Source of the DNA: Talpa occidentalis
Taxonomy: Eukaryota; Chordata; Mammalia; Eulipotyphla; Talpidae
NCBI RefSeq assembly: GCF_014898055.3
Contig: NW_023600993.1
Location: 18,504,850 to 18,568,849 of the forward strand
DNA: 64,000 nt
Direction: 5' to 3'
Shown here: positions 34,520-47,262 of the stretch, piece by piece
Layout: each line of letters starts with the position of its first letter
How positions within the stretch are numbered: position 1 is the first letter of the stretch
The notes under the pieces: model-generated
Databases searched by the model: none
Told to the model about the DNA's origin: nothing
What the model saw: only the letters and a program-made list of their open reading frames with translations
Translations under genes and position numbers: made by a program

Positions 34520-36300
34520 GAATGTTTGTTCTATACTTCATTTTTCTCTTTCCCAGAGCAAACTCCTATTTTATGGCAGGGGAGGAGAAGTTGTGGGGTA
34601 GGGGTCATAGCCTTATTCTATAACTGGAATTACTGCTCCCCTATAAATTCTGCCTTGACCACTCTGCCAGAGATTTTACTTCATATTGCTGATTTTCTTT
34701 CAGTGACTACAATGCCTTTGTTATTGGTCTGGCATGTTTGGGGAATCCCATTTTATCAGGTTGTCTGACCCCAAGTGTGCACTGTACAATTTCTTTTTTG
34801 TAAGTCCCTGGACCTCCTATAGACCTATCTGGGTGTTTGAAGTTATACTTCAATGCTTGTGAACATGCCAGGATGGAAGAGAAGCTCACCCTCTAGCATT
34901 CTAAGATGGCAGGATGCTTATTTTACCATGATCACATTAGAACACATAGCTATTCCCTTTCCTACCCTAATTTCCACTCTAATTGCACTTTTCACTCCTT
35001 ATAGATGGGAAACAGATGGTTGTGTATCAGTCAGAAAAGAGAGAGACTGTGTCCTCAACTGTCCTCTTTCTCTTCTCTTTCTTTTCTTTTGTCTGCTATG
35101 CAGGCAATGCCTGTCCCCTCAACCCTGCCTGTCTCTCCACTGTGGTGATGAATTAATACATTCTGCTTGTATGATTACCTTTACTTGGTTTCTGCTGCCA
35201 AAATCCAGACATCTAAAGACCATGATATGAATAGATTTTTCAGGGAAGCAGTAGTCATATTTTCAAGTAGTACATCAACATTTGTTCTGCTTCTTGAACA
35301 GCTTTTTAATTCTCATTGGACTTTATTAGTCACCCTTGTTCTCAGTTGAATACATTTGTTTGTAGTTACCTTCAAGATTATATTGACAGATAGTCCTCTT
35401 TACAAATTAATAGCAACATTTTTGCAGAGTATGATCTGACATGATAAAACAAATTGAAAAAGCAAAAACATTGCACTGAATGGATCTGATTCATCTTTAC
35501 TCCCATCTCCTTATTTATTTTTGCCAGGATTGGGAATGAAATGAACAGTGTGACATTCGGTTTTAGTAAAAAAAAAAAAACCTACTACTTTTGATTTATG
35601 TTTTCATATTTTTTAAAGTAAACATAGTACAAGTGAGGACAAAAGCTATCTGGAGTCATTTGAAAAGCCATTATATTTTATGAGTTAATTGAGTTTTGGA
35701 CAAATTTAAATGATATGGAAGAAAAATATATGATTCCTTTGAAGTCTGTTTGTTAGCTATAATAAGTTCTCTTTAAATCTGAACTTCTGCAGAGCATGGA
35801 ATATGTAAGACATGCAGCCATGAGCAATTCTGATTTAATTTGCACAATGTAGTAGATGTGTCTACGATGTACCCCTTATTGGATTGTTCTTTGTGATCTT
35901 ACAATTTGAAACACAGAACTCTTAAGTTTAGTGTAGGCCAGGAGATCATCCGCAGTAAGTCAGTTATGACTTTCTCTTTGGTCTTGCACAAAGACACCCC
36001 ACAAGGTATATGAATGGATTGATTCACGACTAAACTTCATGCCCACCACTGAAGGATGGAGCCTATCATCATGGTTGGCCTCCAGAATTTTGCCTTTTTC
36101 TGGGAGTTCTCAATGGTGCCCACAAAAGCAGGGTGGGTTTTGTTTTTGGCACATATCACCATCATGGTAGCTTTGCATGGAAATTTATGATCATGAGTAA
36201 TAATAAATTATAGCTTCATGGATTCTTTTCTATCCAGGGATCAATGAATCTAAAATAGAATAATTGAAACAATTTGACTTTTTTTTTTTTTAAAGCTGCC
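34520..36300. other. Unassigned sequence
   Basis: No supported gene. The 125-codon frame 34853-35230 has hydrophobic stretches but no recognisable domain, no start context and no neighbours. Chance is the likeliest source. Confidence 0.45.
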
Positions 36301-36309
36301 CTTTGAGTG

Positions 36310-36445
36310 TCACATAGATCACCTATATCCAAACACAGTACTAGTCCCAGAAGGACAGGGATCTGACTATTTTAGTCACTGTTATAAGTGCTTAGAACAG
36401 TGATTGGCACATGATGGATACTGTGGAAGAAATGAATGAGATGGA
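36310..36445 (+). mobile_element. L2 3' end
   Basis: AGAAGGACAGGGATCTGACTATTTTAGTCACTG … GTGCTTAGAACAGTGATTGGCACATGATGG … GAAATGAATGAG follows the L2 tail (GGGCAGGGA…TGTCT…CACTG…AGAACAGTGCCTGGCACATAGTAGG…GAATGAATGA). Confidence 0.75.
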
Positions 36446-36559
36446 GCAATGGTTATGTTTAGTATTGTTCACTGCTAAACACCAGGATTAGGATGTATGA
36501 GATATCTTTAGTAAATTGGAAAGTGTATGTTTTTACCTTTTTTACTATCTTGGGTAAAC

Positions 36560-36665
36560 AGCATTTCTAACAGACTGTCTCATAGGTGTGCTGAGAAGAT
36601 TATTTAGTTGGTGCTTTTTAAGTACTACAGAGTCAGAAAATGCTCTATCAATGAATTCTACTTAA
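36560..36665 (+). mobile_element. Possible MIR tail
   Basis: CTGTCTCATAGGTGTGCTGAGAAGATTATTTAG … AAAATGCTCTATCAATG follows the MIR order loosely. Confidence 0.4.
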
Positions 36666-36699
36666 TCAGCTCTTACTGTGTTTGCTAAGTTCTTAGGAG

Positions 36700-37300
36700 T
36701 GTGAATAAATGCATTTGATTTACATTCCCACCAATAGTGTTTAAGGGGTCCTTTCTCTCCAAATCCTCTCCAGCTCTTGTCATTTGTTATATTTTGGATA
36801 ATAGCCATTTTCTCACATTGTTTGGATTTCTCTAATAAGAAGTGATGAATACCTTTTCATGCACTTACTGACCATCTTGTGTATCTCCTTTGGAGAACTG
36901 TCTTTTAAGATCCTCCGCCCACTTAAAATTCTTTGTTTTTTACTGAACTTTAGAGTTCTTTTTCTAATTAGCCCTTATCAGATATGAGCAAATATCTTCT
37001 CCATTCAATAGGATGTCTTCGCATCTTGGTGTAATTTTCTTTTGTTGTGCAAAGGCTTTTTCATTTGATGCAGTCCCATTTGTTTTATATTTGCTTTTGT
37101 CTCCCTTACCATTCAAGAACACACTCTAAGACTAAGCTCAGGTAGGCATATCAGTTATGTATTCTTCTGTGTACTTTATGATTTCAGTTCTTATATATAA
37201 GCTCTTTAATCCATTTTTAATTTATTTTTGTGTATAGTGTTAGATAGTGGCCTAGTGGTTTCCTTGGTGATCTTATATCTGGATGAAAATACAGGATATT
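36700..37300 (-). mobile_element. L1 ORF2 fragment (antisense)
   Basis: ATTCCCACCAATAGTGTTTAAGGGG … TAATAGCCATTTTCTCACATTG … GCCCTTATCAGATATGAGCAAATATCTTCTCC … GTGCAAAGGCTTTTTCATTTGATGCAGTCCCATTTG … TTTAATCCATTTTTAATTTATTTTTGTG is ORF2 read backwards, 5'- and 3'-truncated and broken. Confidence 0.85.
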
Positions 37301-37329
37301 TTCATCATCCTAAAACATGTCCTCATGCC

Positions 37330-37850
37330 TCTTTACCACCTTTCTTCCAACCCCAACTTCAGGCAGTCAGTCATCTTTTGTCAATATAGATCAGGTTTTA
37401 TTTTCTAGAATGTATATAATGGAAGTATAGACAATGTCCATACATATTGGGCAAACAGTCCAGTCTTTTAATGTCAAGCTGATTCCATATGTGTGTTTAC
37501 TATATTAATTTTTTCATTTACCTACTGGTGGACATCTAAGTTCTTTATAGTTTTGGGTTATTGTGAATCAATATACCATACACATTTTTGTATTAGTTCT
37601 GCTTGACATATGTTTTCATTTCTTTAGGGTGATTAGCTAGTAATGGAATTGCTGTGAAACATACAATACATAATGTGCACTGGTAGAAGGTGCTGTGGAA
37701 TATTATAGGTTCATCCTTAACTTTAGAAGGAACTGCAGAATAACTTGCCAAAGAGTTGTACATTTTCCATTCCCACCAGCAATATATGAGAGCACTAGTT
37801 GCTTTCTTATTTTTCAACACTTTATTTTTTTTTAATTCGGGGGGCTTTAT
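37330..37850 (-). mobile_element. Old L1 3' region (antisense)
   Basis: GGACATCTAAGTTCTTTATAGTTTTGGGTTATTGTGAATC … TTTCTTTAGGGTGATTAGCTAGTAATGGAATTGCTG … CATTTTCCATTCCCACCAGCAATATATGAGAGC follows the reversed L1 3' part. It joins head-on to a different L1 copy upstream. Confidence 0.75.
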
Positions 37851-38099
37851 ATCTTATTTTAAATTTAATTAACATTTCCTTGATAATTAATTTTGCTGAG
37901 ATTATTTTATGTTCTTAGTAGCCAGTTGTAATCTTATAAAACTTCTCCCCATTTTTATTTCTAATTGAGCTATAAATCTATATATATTCAGAATATAAAA
38001 CTTTTATAAATATTGCATATATAATATTTATTTCATAGAACCTATGTGTTTTATTACTGTATAATATATAGATAACAAATTTTATATCTTCTTAATAGC

Positions 38100-38600
38100 A
38101 TATGTTGAAAAGCAAAATACAAGTTCATTGACTTCTTTCTCAATCACCTCAATTTTGTTTCAACTCTGCAAATGAGTTTTCATTCTGGATATTATATTTT
38201 TCAGATCTAGAATGTCCATTTGATTTTTGTGAAATTTTCTTTTTCTATGCTCTTTTTAATTACTACAGTTTTTTCCTTTACATGATTTTCCTCTATAATT
38301 ATAACTGTTTTGAACTAATTATCTAATAATTACACATCTAAGTTAATGTTAAGGTTTTTATCTTTGTATTGTATTTTCTCTTGAAGAGTTATTCTTTCTT
38401 GCTTTGTATATGGTGAATAGTGTTGGATTATATTCTGAACATATTGAATGTTATGTTGGCAAGACAGTAAATTTTGCTATATTCTTTCAGAGTGTTGATG
38501 TTTTTGCTTTTGTGTTAAATTGATTTTGTTATGCTCTAATTGAAAACTCTGTAGTATTTATAGTGAGAAGCAGATAAAATTTCAGTTCAGTCCTTTTAAT
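38100..38600 (-). mobile_element. Probable old L1 region (antisense)
   Basis: ATTTTTCAGATCTAGAATGTCCATTTGATTTTTG … GTATATGGTGAATAGTGTTGGATTATATTCTGAACATATTGAATGTTATGTTGG … CTTTCAGAGTGTTGATGTTTTTGC resembles an old L1 block seen often in mammals. Exact family uncertain. Confidence 0.5.
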
Positions 38601-38604
38601 CTTA

Positions 38605-39737
38605 GCTGTCATGAGCATTAAGACTCCTCCCGCCTCCACCATACTCATAGTTGAAGAGTCAACCAGAGACTTGGAGAAAGTTTATTTCAGAACTTGGGGG
38701 TTCTTTTCTCTGGTGTTCTCCTTTCTAGGATTTCTTCCACTTTCCAATGACTGCTATTTTCCCTTGTTGTTTGATTCTTTGGGAAAGAAAGATGTCAGAT
38801 CTCCTACTTGAGTTTTAGTCACCCTATACCATTTGTCTGTTGTCAAGCAAAATCTATAAAAATGAAAAAAAAAAAAATCCTACGCCAGTCACTTCTTCCA
38901 AGTTCCATTTCCCTCTCTGCTTTTGAATTTTTTTCCTTTGGCTCTCCAGAGACTGAATGCAATTGATTTGGTTTTTGTTCAGTTTATAGTTATCTGTGGG
39001 CAAATCAGTTTCTTAGAAGCATGCCTAAGATAAGGACTTTCTTGATTAATTTGCTTAGCTGAAGTCATCCAAAGAATAAAATATTGAAGCTGGTTGTAAC
39101 CCATATGTATGTATGTGACTATAACATCAAGCTCACTGTCCTTTATATAAAAGCAGCCCCACCTGGAAGCAGGTCATCAGCATGTTGTATGAAAAGGCTG
39201 CTAAGTAGATAGTCTTATTCCTCTCTGAAGTGCTGGAACAGTCAGGACTGTGAGTAACAGAGCTATCTTCTGGAAATCTTTTTATTCCCGATGGCAAATG
39301 ATTGGTAAAACTCTCCAAGGCTTCATCTGACTTACCTGAGAGGACAGGACCTATGTTACTTAAAGATTTTAATGAAGAATAATTGTTAATAAGATATAAA
39401 TATTTTCAAAATTAAATGAAATCAAATTGGAAATTGGAAAATGTCTTGAAAAATGATTTTTCCCTTAGTATCTCATTTAGTACAACTGACTTAATGGATA
39501 TAGTTCAGGATGAAGTTACAGATGATAGGATTTTATTTAAATCTGTCATCACAAGTCTTTGTGATTACATTTTCTCAGATTCCTGCTTTCTCAGGAGGGT
39601 CAGGAAAGTGTATAATAATTGCATCATTTTTTATATGTGTCTATACCTTAGGAAGCACAGGAGGCTAATGAAAGAACTGCTCATATTTCCTTTATTGCAA
39701 TCCTCTTGTGTTAAGATTCCAAACTGTGGAAAAGTTT
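38605..39737. other. Unassigned sequence
   Basis: No supported gene. The frame 39416-39739 (107 codons) runs into the SINE target site and shows no domain. Confidence 0.45.
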
Positions 39738-39754
39738 AAAGAATTTCTTTTTTT

Positions 39755-40027
39755 TTTTCCTTTTTTTTAAGATTTATTTTATTTATACAAGATCTGGAGT
39801 GCAGGCCAGATGCGGGGAGGGTGAGAGGATTCACCAGAGACAGAGCAGGGAACAGAACAGGCAGACTGATGAAATACACTGCTGAGGGGAGCAGTGGGCG
39901 AGACAGGAGAGATCTGCTTGCCATGTGCGTTGCTCCGAGGCCGGTTGGGATCAAACCGGCACTGCAGAGGCTGCAGACAGCTTCACAGTGCTGCGCTCAA
40001 CCACCTGCACCACCAGGGAGGTTCCTG
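39755..40027 (-). mobile_element. tRNA-like SINE, copy 8 (antisense)
   Basis: Antisense copy: tail AAGATTTATTTTATTTATACAAG on the left, CACCACCAGGGAGG-type head on the right (CTGCACCACCAGGGAGGTTCC). The target duplication AAAGAATTTCTTTTTTT is at 39738-39754 and 40028-40044, perfect over 17 bp. Reversed B-box GGGATCAAACC. The neighbouring 102- and 108-codon frames are SINE-derived. Confidence 0.92.
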
Positions 40028-40044
40028 AAAGAATTTCTTTTTTT

Positions 40045-42095
40045 GGAGATAAGTGTGGGAATGAGAATGGGAATTCAGTTTTGTTTAGCAATGAGGCCAT
40101 TGAAGAAATTATTGGGAAGAAATTATTGAACAGTCTTGCCTGTGGGAATATATTACATCAGTCCATTCAAGGCAATCACTATAAGCACTCACCCTCTACT
40201 CAGTGCTGGCTGTGCTTTAACAGCACAATCTCTGTGCTAAGAAGGATGTGACAGTTTCTTAAGTTGAGTCACTTGGCAGAAGTACAGTTCTAAATACTAT
40301 TTGTACCTTTGTGGTAGGGATATTACATAAGGACACTTACGGATTAATTCATATACTTCAAATAAGATGGAAAGGATGAATGTGACAAATCTACATGAGT
40401 TATTTTTTCACTCAAAATGCAACTGTTTAATTTGGCATCATAGAACTTGTCCTTATTTGGGAGTAGTCTGAGTGAGAAAATAATATGATATCAGGTAATG
40501 GACTCATTTTATGTCTCTTTCTTTAGGAACTGAATAACTATATAGCCACATCTCATGTTTTTGCACCTTTGGAGACCTCTTCAAAGACTATTTACATAAT
40601 TTTACTTTAAAAAATGTGTAATAGGGCACTTCACAACTATCTTTCTCAGCAAGTGAGACTTTCCTACACAACTTGTGTGTTAACTAGATCCTGGAATGAA
40701 AAAGAGCTGATCAAAGTTTAGTCCATCTTCCACCAGATCCTGGGATGAAATTCTGGAAGGCCTACAGATGGAGTAGCCAACACTGTGGGCTTTATGATGC
40801 GCCACTGGAAACATACCTGTTTTCTTTCTCTAAAGGTATATATAAGTTGTTGGTAAGAGATACTTACCAATGACAGAAGAAAGGAGGTTTCTCACTTTCA
40901 AAAGAGAGGACAAATGTCTGGTATATTTTGGGCATAAAAGAATTGGACTTATCTTCTTGGCATCTGCTGAAACTATTCTTCATAGATGTGATGGAAGCAA
41001 GGATTTGTTCATGCCTAAACCCCTTCTGAGCATCTCAGCATCCTACCACTTTCCTTACCACCCATTTTCCCCAGTTCCCACCTGCTCAATCTTGGAAGAT
41101 TTTCTTCTTGTGTATCTATGTGTGTCCTGTACTAACTCACACATGATGAGAAAACTAGGGGGTCTGAATAACCGGCCATCTTGACACTCAGGAACCCACC
41201 ACCACATTTTAATCTACCTTAAATCTGTGCTCACATGGTGAACAGAAGTGCCACTGATGCTATTATTGAGAGACTAGCTTTTCTATAGTGCCAAATGGCA
41301 AGTAATAGGTTTTAATAATTATTTGCAGGGTTTCACAACAAATAACAATGTAAACATTTAAAGATAAATCAATGCTTTTTAATCTTGCGCACAATAAAAA
41401 AATCAAGCAATACATAGATATACATGAACACATGTAATTATAAGCTTCAAAGTAAGTTTGAAGGGTCCTTGCTCAGGTTTATGGTTTTATGGTTTATGGT
41501 TTTATGTGCCATTCAGCTTAACACTGATGGTTTAAAAAATGAGGAAAATGGTGCTATTGTTCTCAAAAACCTGAATGTGATTGAGGATGGACTTTTGGTG
41601 TTTCTCTTCTTTTAGAAGGGAACCACAGTAAGTATGTGGTAGCTATAAGTGACAGAATATTTATGTATATATAACAAAAAATATGTGCCATGGCTAACAA
41701 TATTTTTTACTATGAATCATTTGACATATATATTTTTCAGATTCTTAATTGATTTCTTTTATCTTTTAATAATAGCATACTCATCATGTTATATTGCTTA
41801 TAAAACTCAGAGGCAATAAAAGTTTTATAATAAGATACTTAAACTTTAAAACCTGGTCATTTGCCTCAGTTTACCTTTTTATATCTACTTCCCTTTGCAA
41901 AGCCTACATAAACACTTTGCTTTGACCAGATTTCCATGCACTCTCATCTGGTTACATCATGCCCGTTCTGTCCCTGAGCCTCCATCTAAGAATTCTCTAT
42001 TGCTTTTCAGCCAATCCATATCTTATGAGCATCAGAATGTTGAAAATTTAAGCATCAAATAGACCAGACCTGATCCCAACTACCACCCCCAGCCT
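40045..42095. other. Unassigned sequence with a small perfect tandem repeat
   Basis: No supported gene. GGTTTATGGTTTTAT is perfectly repeated at 41476-41490 and 41491-41505. A small hairpin TTGGTAAG…CTTACCAA lies at about 40851-40871. The frame 40870-41184 (104 codons) has no domain. Confidence 0.45.
41476..41505. repeat. 15-bp perfect tandem duplication
   Basis: GGTTTATGGTTTTAT twice, no mismatch. Confidence 0.92.
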
Positions 42096-42099
42096 TTGA

Positions 42100-42215
42100 A
42101 CCTAGGACAAGTTACTTTACTTGGCACTCCTCAAATTCCTTATCTATAAGATGGAAATAATAATGATTAATAAAGCTATATGAGATTATGCTTAAGTATA
42201 CTGTGTTTAGTGAAT
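42100..42215 (+). mobile_element. MIR fragment
   Basis: CTAGGACAAGTTACTTTACTTGG … CAAATTCCTTATCTATAAGATGGAAATAATAATG … GAGATTATGC follows the MIR core. Confidence 0.7.
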
Positions 42216-42234
42216 CCTGATTTGCCTTTTCTGT

Positions 42235-42480
42235 ATATTCCTTTGGACTGAGAATAAAATCCACCTTAGCTGTAAAGACCATTCCCTACCTCCCACCTTC
42301 ATTTCAGACTATGTTAATTTCTCCTTTAGTCTTGCTTTAGCATACTTCTTGTCAGGTACATTCTTTTCCCCTAATTTTTTAAATTAAATGACAAAATCAT
42401 CTAAAGTGCTTTGCATAATATTTGGCACATAGTAAATTCTCCATAAATATTTCCATGGCTGCTGTTGGTATTACCGAGAG
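42235..42480 (+). mobile_element. L2/MIR remnants
   Basis: GACTGAGAATAAAATCCACCTTAGC … AAAGACCATTCCCTACCTCCC recalls an L2 segment. From 42395 AAGTGCTTTGCATAATATTTGGCACATAGTAAATTCTCCATAAATATT is a MIR or L2 tail. Both are short. Confidence 0.55.
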
Positions 42481-42589
42481 AACAGTCACTCCTAGCCCTT
42501 GGGGATGAGTATTCTACTGATGAGTCATATTTACTCCTGAAAAAATAAAAGGGACAGTAAAGAGTCATATTTAAGGACATACCCTCTGT

Positions 42590-42765
42590 ACCTGGTTACT
42601 TAGATTAAAATCCTATCTCTACAGTTTCCAAAGCTGTGTGAGCTTTGGGAAGTTTCTTCACCTCTCTTGATTTAGAATACAGTAAGAGTTAACCACTCAT
42701 AGAGTTGTTTGGGGAATTAAATGAATTAAAATGTGAAAAGAATGTAAATACTTGACAATAAAAGG
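42590..42765 (+). mobile_element. MIR fragment
   Basis: ACCTGGTTACTTAGATTAAAATCCTATCTCTACAGTTTCC … TGAGCTTTGGGAAGTTTCTTCACCTCTCTTGATTTAG … CATAGAGTTGTTTGGGGAATTAAATG is a nearly complete MIR order. Confidence 0.8.
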
Positions 42766-42819
42766 GTTTTATCTGTTTGCACCATTGGTTTTGTTTTGGC
42801 CTTTTTATTCCTGATCAGC

Positions 42820-42970
42820 CTTCCCTCTATATTTGAAAGTTCTTGAGAACAGAGATGTAGATTTGTACTGATCTAACCATTTCATGGAGACAAAAGAAAA
42901 GTACAGATGGCACTGGCTAGTTCTAGTTCAATGCCTGGAGCACTGCAAAGGCTCTATATTAGTTACTTTC
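42820..42970 (+). mobile_element. Possible L2 3' fragment
   Basis: AAGTTCTTGAGAACAGAGATGTAG … AGTTCAATGCCTGGAGCACTGCAAAGGC resembles the L2 tail. Confidence 0.45.
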
Positions 42971-42974
42971 CTTC

Positions 42975-44690
42975 CCTATATCTTACTGCCACACCTAGTA
43001 AGTAGTTCTAGGAATTGCTATCTGAGCACTTTTTGAAGGGAATAAGTGAATATTGATTTTTTTCCTATATGCCAAGGAAAAACATTAAATATAAAGCATT
43101 ATAATTTAAAAGGCTGCCTGGTATTCCATGGAAATCTGATTTGGTGAAATTATGCCATCTTTATTTTATTGCTTACATCATTTACTATATCCTGACTGCC
43201 CCAAAGCTTCTTGACACATCTAGGTCTGGAGTCCTGATTTGCAATATAGTATTTAAACTAGACATTATCTTCATTTTCTTTTATCTTCATCTTCATTTCC
43301 CTCTCTGATTTCTCCTTCCTTTCTCTCTACTGCTGACTTGCATTTGTATTTAAATAACTAAACTGTTACTAAATGGCAAATTAGCTTTTCTTTATAAAAG
43401 TTAAGCTAGGAGTTTTCTTGGCTGCTTCCATTTGCAACATTTTCAATATTTCAACATTTTGCAGATGAAGCTGTGAAATCAGCCCAAGAGGAAGCAACCA
43501 TCGTTCTTCAAGTCTTTGATCTTGAAGTCATTTCGGTTTTAACAAGGATAAATAACATAAAGTTAACTCTGAATAAATTGGAGTGCTTCTTGGGACAGAG
43601 CAAAATCGAGTTGGAAGGTCTAGACCCAACTTCCCTACTCAATGTTGCTTAGTCTTTAAAAACTCTTAGGAACATATAGGGACTTTAAGAAACATAGTTG
43701 GGAAAGCAATGTTTCAGAAAAATAGAAAATGCATCATGGCCTTCTAAATCTGGTAAAAAATTAGCTAAAAAATGATTTCTTTAAGAACCCGGAGTTCTCT
43801 GTGTGTGAAAATGTTATTTACTGTGATTCTTCTTTCACAACAGGTAAAATGTAACTTAAAAGCTTGAATTGGTTTTTGTTTTCTACCAAATTAATATTGA
43901 TATTGAAAATATCTGTTTGAAAAGGTTCCCTCATTGGCTATGATGTGGAGATAAACAAATCTAACAGGAAAGGGTATCTTTTACATACCTGTCAGTTTAC
44001 TGACCCCAAAGCACCATTTCTTTCTTTCAATTAGCCATTATTATTTTTATTTTTGAGTTTAGTCATGTTTCAAATCATGTGATGTTGTATTAGTGTCCAT
44101 CTCAACTTTGTTTCTTCACAATTCATGACCTATCCCTTTTGAAAGTACTTTTTATAACTATTAAGATATCCTAAATGATTCAGTAAATGATTCTGCCACT
44201 AATTTTTTGTATTTCTATAGTACATTAGCAATATACTAAAAATTAAAATCTGTACCAAGAAGATAGAATATGGTATTTCAGATATTTCAACTAAAATTTA
44301 AGTCAGGCTCTCTCCTGAAGGGGTTTCAAAAATGTTTACAATATATTTTACATATTGTAGCTAAGAGCTTTGCATATTTCATCTTACAGATGTAGTAGAC
44401 ACATTAATGAATTTAAGTGTATTAATTTTCCTCTAGCAGTTACAATTTATTATTAGCCTGGTTTAGCAGAGAGATGCTAAAAGGGGTTCAAGGCCCAAGT
44501 GAAATGATTTTTAAGTGCCTCAGAAATGATGAGTTATATTCATTTTAACATCTCGAAGTCCTTTTAAGGCTCTATGTTGTCAATGTTAAAGTTTTTAAAT
44601 CAGAATTTCCTTTGATAAATGCCACACTGAAATGCAGGGAAAACTAGGGTAGGCATTTAGCAAACAAGGAAATACATTAGGCCAAAAAAA
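42975..44690. other. Unassigned sequence
   Basis: Nothing recognised; no supported gene. Confidence 0.45.
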
Positions 44691-44699
44691 CTTATGAAA

Positions 44700-45540
44700 A
44701 GTGAAGTGTTTTAAAACCCCCATCAATAACCAGGGAATTGCAAAGTAAAACCAAAATGAAGTATTATTGCCTACCCAGTAAATTGTCATCTTCTTTTTGG
44801 TTTGACAAAATCAAATTCTGGAAAGAGGTAAAACAACAGAAAACTCTCATACACTTCATTGGAAAGTATAAATTGCATAATTGTGTTGGAAAATAATTTG
44901 GCATTTTTAGTAAAGTTGAGGGTATACAAATCCTACATCCTTGAAAATCTACCTGAAGTACGTTCCCTTAAACAAGTGGTGGGAGTTGACACCAAGACAT
45001 CTTTACAAGAGCTGTTATTGCAGCTTTGCAGCTTTGTTTACAATAGGCAAGCCTAGGAACAATTCATTATCTATAGACATCATAATGGATCAGAAAATTG
45101 TGTTATATTCATACATTGGGATGTTGTACCAAACACCTTCAAATATAAGTGCAACTACTCAAAACAACTCGGAGAAATCTCACATACATCATATTGAGGG
45201 AACAAACTCAATCGTAAGGCACAATGTATGTTTGCAATCTTATAAAATTCAAGAGTTAAATCAAGCTATATTGTTAAAAGTCATATGCTCAAATGGAAGA
45301 ACTATAGAGAGAAGCAAAAAAGTGAATATTATAGAAGTCTGTATTGTGTTTACCTCAAGGGAAGGATGCAGGTTGTAATTGGAGAGTGGTTTGTTGAGGT
45401 TTCTAGGTAACTGACCTTCTTTTATTGCCAGAACAAAGAGATGTTTACAATAGTGTTTGGTTTATAATATTATTTACACTCTGCATTCATTTGTTTTATT
45501 GTTTTCTGAAAATGTGTTATCTTTCATTATAAAAAATTAT
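44700..45540 (+). mobile_element. HAL1/old L1 3' end
   Basis: AACCAGGGAATTGCAAAGTAAAACCAAAATGAAGTATTATTGCC … GGAAAATAATTTGGCATTTTTAG … AGAGCTGTTATTGCAG … TTACAATAGGCAAGCCTAGGAACAATTC … AATGGATCAGAAAATTGTGTTATATTCATACA is the ORF2-to-3'UTR order of an old L1 or HAL1. The 145-codon frame (44941-45378) comes from it and has no function of its own. Confidence 0.75.
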
Positions 45541-45544
45541 AGCC

Positions 45545-46550
45545 AGGTGAGTCTATATAAATGGTTAGAAAAAGATGAGATAAAAGAGGTTCAAATGCTC
45601 TTTATAATTTTGTTTCTAAGAAAAACTTAAAATAATTGAAACAATAACTTGTATTGTCTTATAAACTAAGAAATTTGGAAATAAAATGGTTCCAGTTTAG
45701 ATTAATATAGGGTCCAATACTATTGTCCAATTTTCTTTCATTTTTTCATTCTGCATTTTTCATCAAATGACATTGTACTATCTCATTATTCTAGGATGTT
45801 TGCATCAATGTAAAACAAATAGTGTATTCCTCTTTTTTTGTGAAGAGAACCTTTTTTCAGATGCCGACACACACACACACACACACACACACTCTCTCTC
45901 TCTCTCTCTCTCTCTTTTCCTCTTGAGTCATTGACTGAAATTGTATCCCATACTCATACACTCCATGTCAGAACAGGCCACTGTGATGAGCTGAGATCAA
46001 TTATATTTTACCCTCTCACTTTCACTGAAGCTCAGTTGTAGGAAGGAGTGCAAATAACAATAAAAAAAATAAAATCCGGTTTCTATTAGGTAGGAAGAAA
46101 AAATGTGAATATTTTTTATAGATTTTTTTAGAATGTAGAAACTTTTCCAGGAAATCTTGAGCCTTGGGATGATCACACTCTTAGAATACTGATTGAAATT
46201 ACTAATAATGACCCATACCCAAGCATTTCCTAATGTACCTTCATTTAAATGATTAAATTATTGGCAGATCAAAATACCTTATTAGCTGAGGATGTATAAT
46301 CAGGTTATAATAGAATCCAGTTGCTAGAAAAAAAGGAGAAAACTCTTAAGAATTTTGAGGGGATATACCTTTTGTTTCTAATCATTTCTATTTGTGCTTA
46401 GACTATTGTATTTCCTAAGGAACAACAAGAAATACTCTTGGGCATGCATGGACCAATAAATGCTACCACTGCAAGAATCCAATGATAACAACTCTATGCC
46501 TGGAAAATAATTATATCTCTATTTATATTTAAAAGTTATTTTAATTTTTG
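45545..46550. other. Unassigned sequence around a compound microsatellite
   Basis: No gene or named repeat outside the AC/TC array at 45867-45914. Confidence 0.45.
45867..45914. repeat. (AC)13(TC)11 compound microsatellite
   Basis: Thirteen AC units followed directly by eleven TC units. Confidence 0.97.
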
Positions 46551-46554
46551 GTTG

Positions 46555-47262
46555 ATATTTATATATCTTTTTCATATTCTATTATTTTTACTGAGGTAAC
46601 AGTGGTTTACAATGTAGTATATGATTGGGGGTATAGAGTCACACCTCTTCAGATGTATGTTACAACAGCACATGCACCATAATCTACCATAATCCCTTGG
46701 GCCCTCTCCCTTTTGGCCTTCTGGTAACTTCAATTCTACAGTTAGATTTCAAGGATCTGTTTTGGTTTTAATTTTCTGTTCATTTATTTAGTTTCTCTAT
46801 TTTCTATATATGAGTGAAATCTTCTAGCATTGTCTTCTTCTTTCTGATTCATTTTATTTAGCATAACCCCCTCTAGTTCCATTAATGTTGATGCAAATCA
46901 TTAGATTTCATCATTTTTTAATTGCTAAGGTGTATATATTTATCACATATTCTTAATCCAATCATCTGTCATTGGGCATTTAGGTTGTTTCCTCAAGTTG
47001 ATTATTGTGAATAGTGCTGAAATAAACATAGGAGCGCATATATCCCTTCAAATTAGTGTTTTTGCATCCTTAGGGTAGATACCTAGGGATGGGTTTGCTG
47101 GGTTGTGAGCTAGATCTATTTTTAATATTTTGAGAACCCTCTGCACTTTTTTCCATGGGGGCTGAAACAATCTATATTTCTGCCAACAGTGTACAAAGGT
47201 TTCCTTTTCTCCACACCCTCTCCAACACTTGTTGTTATTGGTATTTTTGACATGGACCATGG
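46555..47262 (-). mobile_element. L1 3' end (antisense)
   Basis: Reversed 3'UTR, then ORF2 end. The minus frame 47048-47260 starts [20 protein letters not shown], giving the L1 ORF2 cysteine block, followed by [13 protein letters not shown]. It is broken by frameshifts; a middle-aged copy. Confidence 0.88.

Noticed and set aside
34853..35230. 125-codon + frame with hydrophobic stretches
   Set aside because: No homology that I recognise, no flanking exon signals, and length within chance range for 64 kb in six frames.
39736..40251. 102- and 108-codon frames near 40 kb
   Set aside because: Begin inside SINE copy 8 and run into unique DNA without domain or splice support.
44941..45378. 145-codon + frame
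   Set aside because: Part of the HAL1/L1-like 3' end; degraded ORF2 text.
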